Source: Candidatus Sungbacteria bacterium RIFCSPHIGHO2_02_FULL_52_23 (GTDB lineage Bacteria; Patescibacteriota; Minisyncoccia; Sungbacterales; HO2-52-23). Taken from it: a stretch of DNA of 20,741 bases. The translations under genes and the position numbers were made by a program. Below, in pieces: positions 19,803 to 20,741 of this stretch; position 1 is the stretch's first letter, and every line of letters starts with the position of its first letter. The DNA is taken from NCBI GenBank assembly GCA_001820655.1, contig MHQM01000010.1, forward strand, positions 1 through 20,741, in the 5' to 3' direction. Below the pieces are notes generated by a model. That model searched no databases. It was not told where the DNA came from and saw nothing but the letters and a program-made list of their open reading frames with translations.

Positions 19803-20686
19803 ATTTGTATTTTATTTACTGAACCGAATAATTGCAGTTTTGCCTTAATGACATCTTTCATCGCCTGAACCGCGTGAGCATCCAATTTATACATCGCGGT
19901 CTCATCCGGAGCATCTGCAAGCGCTTTGCGCAACCCCTCTACAAACGCCACCCGGATATCGGTATTGATATGGATATTTGCAATGCCCGCATCAATTGCG
20001 GCTCTGATCTGCTCATCCGGTATGCCGGATCCTGCATGGAGTACGAACGCGACACTTTCCGGCACTGCCGCGCGTATTGCACGTATCCGATCAATGTCCA
20101 GCGCCGGCTCATCCAGCGAAATGCCATGGATATTGCCTACCGCAATAGCAAGACGGTCAACGCCTGTACGGCGGACAAAGTCCGCTGCCTGTGCCGGATC
20201 TGTATAATCCTCTTTTTTTACTTCAATCTTTTCCTGCTGGATTTTGGACTCGCCGCGCAGATATCCCAGCTCTCCTTCCACGTTGATAGGTTGTAGGTTG
20301 TAGGTTGTAGGTTGTAGACGGGCATATTCAACGATTTCTTTTGTGCCAGCCACGTTCTCTTCAAATGGCAGTGCGGATAAGTCAATGTGGATGGAGTCAT
20401 ATCCCGCATCAATCGCTTTCTTTGCCGCCTCTACACTCTTTGTATGATCCGCATTGAGAAACACAGGGATCGCAAAATCCTTGCGGAATGCATCCCGAAG
20501 CGCAACAGCCTCGCTAAGACCCACATGCTTGCGTTCCCCTTCCGAAGTGCCAAGTATTGCAGGACTTTCAAGCTCCTTTGAGACCTCCACGATCGCGCGC
20601 GCCTGGTCAAGCTCGGAAAAATTAAAATGTCCGGTCGCCCATTTTTCGCGCTGCGCGCGCGCCAAGATTTCTTTTAGTCCTGTCAT
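19799..20686 (-). CDS. fba: Class II fructose-bisphosphate aldolase family protein
   Basis: A 295-aa class II (zinc-dependent) aldolase of glycolysis or gluconeogenesis; tagatose-type or related substrates cannot be excluded. Seen: GHFNFSELDQARAIV (19-33), LNADHTKS with Asp80-His81, VEGELG (136-141), GNIHG with His187, LHAGSGIP with His217, and NTD at 241-243. Residues 124-133 (LQPTTYNLQP) come from an in-frame TACAACC heptamer array; relatives read roughly EYAHAKGVSVEGELG here, so about 7 residues are extra, in a loop next to a conserved strand. Its stop overlaps the dehydrogenase ATG, and it starts 4 bases after the stop of an upstream gene, so all three form an operon. Confidence 0.88.
   Translation of the reverse strand: MTGLKEILARAQREKWATGHFNFSELDQARAIVEVSKELESPAILGTSEGERKHVGLSEAVALRDAFRKDFAIPVFLNADHTKSVEAAKKAIDAGYDSIHIDLSALPFEENVAGTKEIVEYARLQPTTYNLQPINVEGELGYLRGESKIQQEKIEVKKEDYTDPAQAADFVRRTGVDRLAIAVGNIHGISLDEPALDIDRIRAIRAAVPESVAFVLHAGSGIPDEQIRAAIDAGIANIHINTDIRVAFVEGLRKALADAPDETAMYKLDAHAVQAMKDVIKAKLQLFGSVNKIQI
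20289..20316. repeat. Heptamer array inside the fba coding sequence
   Basis: Four exact GGTTGTA units on the plus strand, the reverse complement of the TACAACC array at 4607-4634. In the gene's direction the array reads YNLQPTT-type peptide. Because 3 x 7 bases is a multiple of three, gain of three units keeps the frame. Confidence 0.85.
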
Positions 20687-20690
20687 CTTT

Positions 20691-20741
20691 TTAGATCACG
20701 CTCGGCTTATAATGCGCCGGTGCGTTTTTCAGATATTGCTC
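20691..20741 (-). CDS. C-terminal end of an unidentified gene (cut by the window edge)
   Basis: An open minus-strand frame enters from the right edge and ends at TAA (20693-20691), encoding EQYLKNAPAHYKPSVI as its last 16 residues. It stops four bases before the fba ATG, the spacing of an operon. The fragment is too short to name. Confidence 0.55.
   Translation of the reverse strand, partial: EQYLKNAPAHYKPSVI

Overview
The window looks like a Patescibacteria (Candidate Phyla Radiation) chromosome segment, most like a Parcubacteria-type lineage. That is inference from gene content: there is no rRNA gene here. Supporting signs are an RNase J with an HGHYDH metal motif and a basic N-terminal extension, a short EF-Ts (194 aa) and short RF1 (298 aa), a membrane-anchored peptide-binding protein next to secG, a PaaX/Cas2-like regulator, a compact mraZ-rsmH-ftsL-ftsI cluster, and short-repeat families that also enter coding sequence. 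TGA is used as a stop (trpS, mraZ, transglycosylase), so the code is standard.

Layout. Positions 1-5620 read rightward: a terminator hairpin, secG, an oligopeptide-binding protein, a promoter with a structured leader before tRNA-Leu(CAG), RNase J, and trpS. A perfect 42-bp palindrome ends trpS. tRNA-Glu(CTC) and a PaaX/Cas2-like regulator flanked by two related 42-bp palindromes follow on the minus strand. Next, also on minus, come a type IV pilin-like gene with a near-consensus promoter and the dcw cluster (mraZ, rsmH, ftsL-like, ftsI). A divergent orotate-phosphoribosyltransferase homologue lies upstream of mraZ. Positions 15150-12055 form what looks like one minus-strand transcription unit: rpsB, tsf, a small membrane protein, tRNA-Thr, folP, tRNA-Tyr, ending in a 52-bp near-perfect palindrome. 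rpmE and prfA run rightward from a promoter facing rpsB. The right end is minus-strand: a coiled-coil lytic transglycosylase, bL25, a D-2-hydroxyacid dehydrogenase, class II aldolase, and the tail of one more gene.

The genes are mostly housekeeping (translation, division, secretion, wall remodelling, central carbon). The unusual content is in the DNA between them. (1) A 32-bp box occurs three times (58-89, 10437-10468, 16477-16508); two copies sit in long imperfect hairpins with 18-19 bp terminal inverted repeats, a MITE-like family. (2) Stem-loops built from degenerate 7-bp units abut stop or start codons at 4547-4634, 11032-11099, 14337-14362 (one arm) and 15447-15534; one heptamer array sits in frame inside the aldolase gene. 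(3) Long palindromes share an ACGATCGT centre. (4) Promoters often have a TGn extended -10 with exact 17-bp spacing, two of them placed to give leaderless rpsB and rpmE mRNAs; folP begins one base after a tRNA 3' end. All alignments and counts were done by eye.
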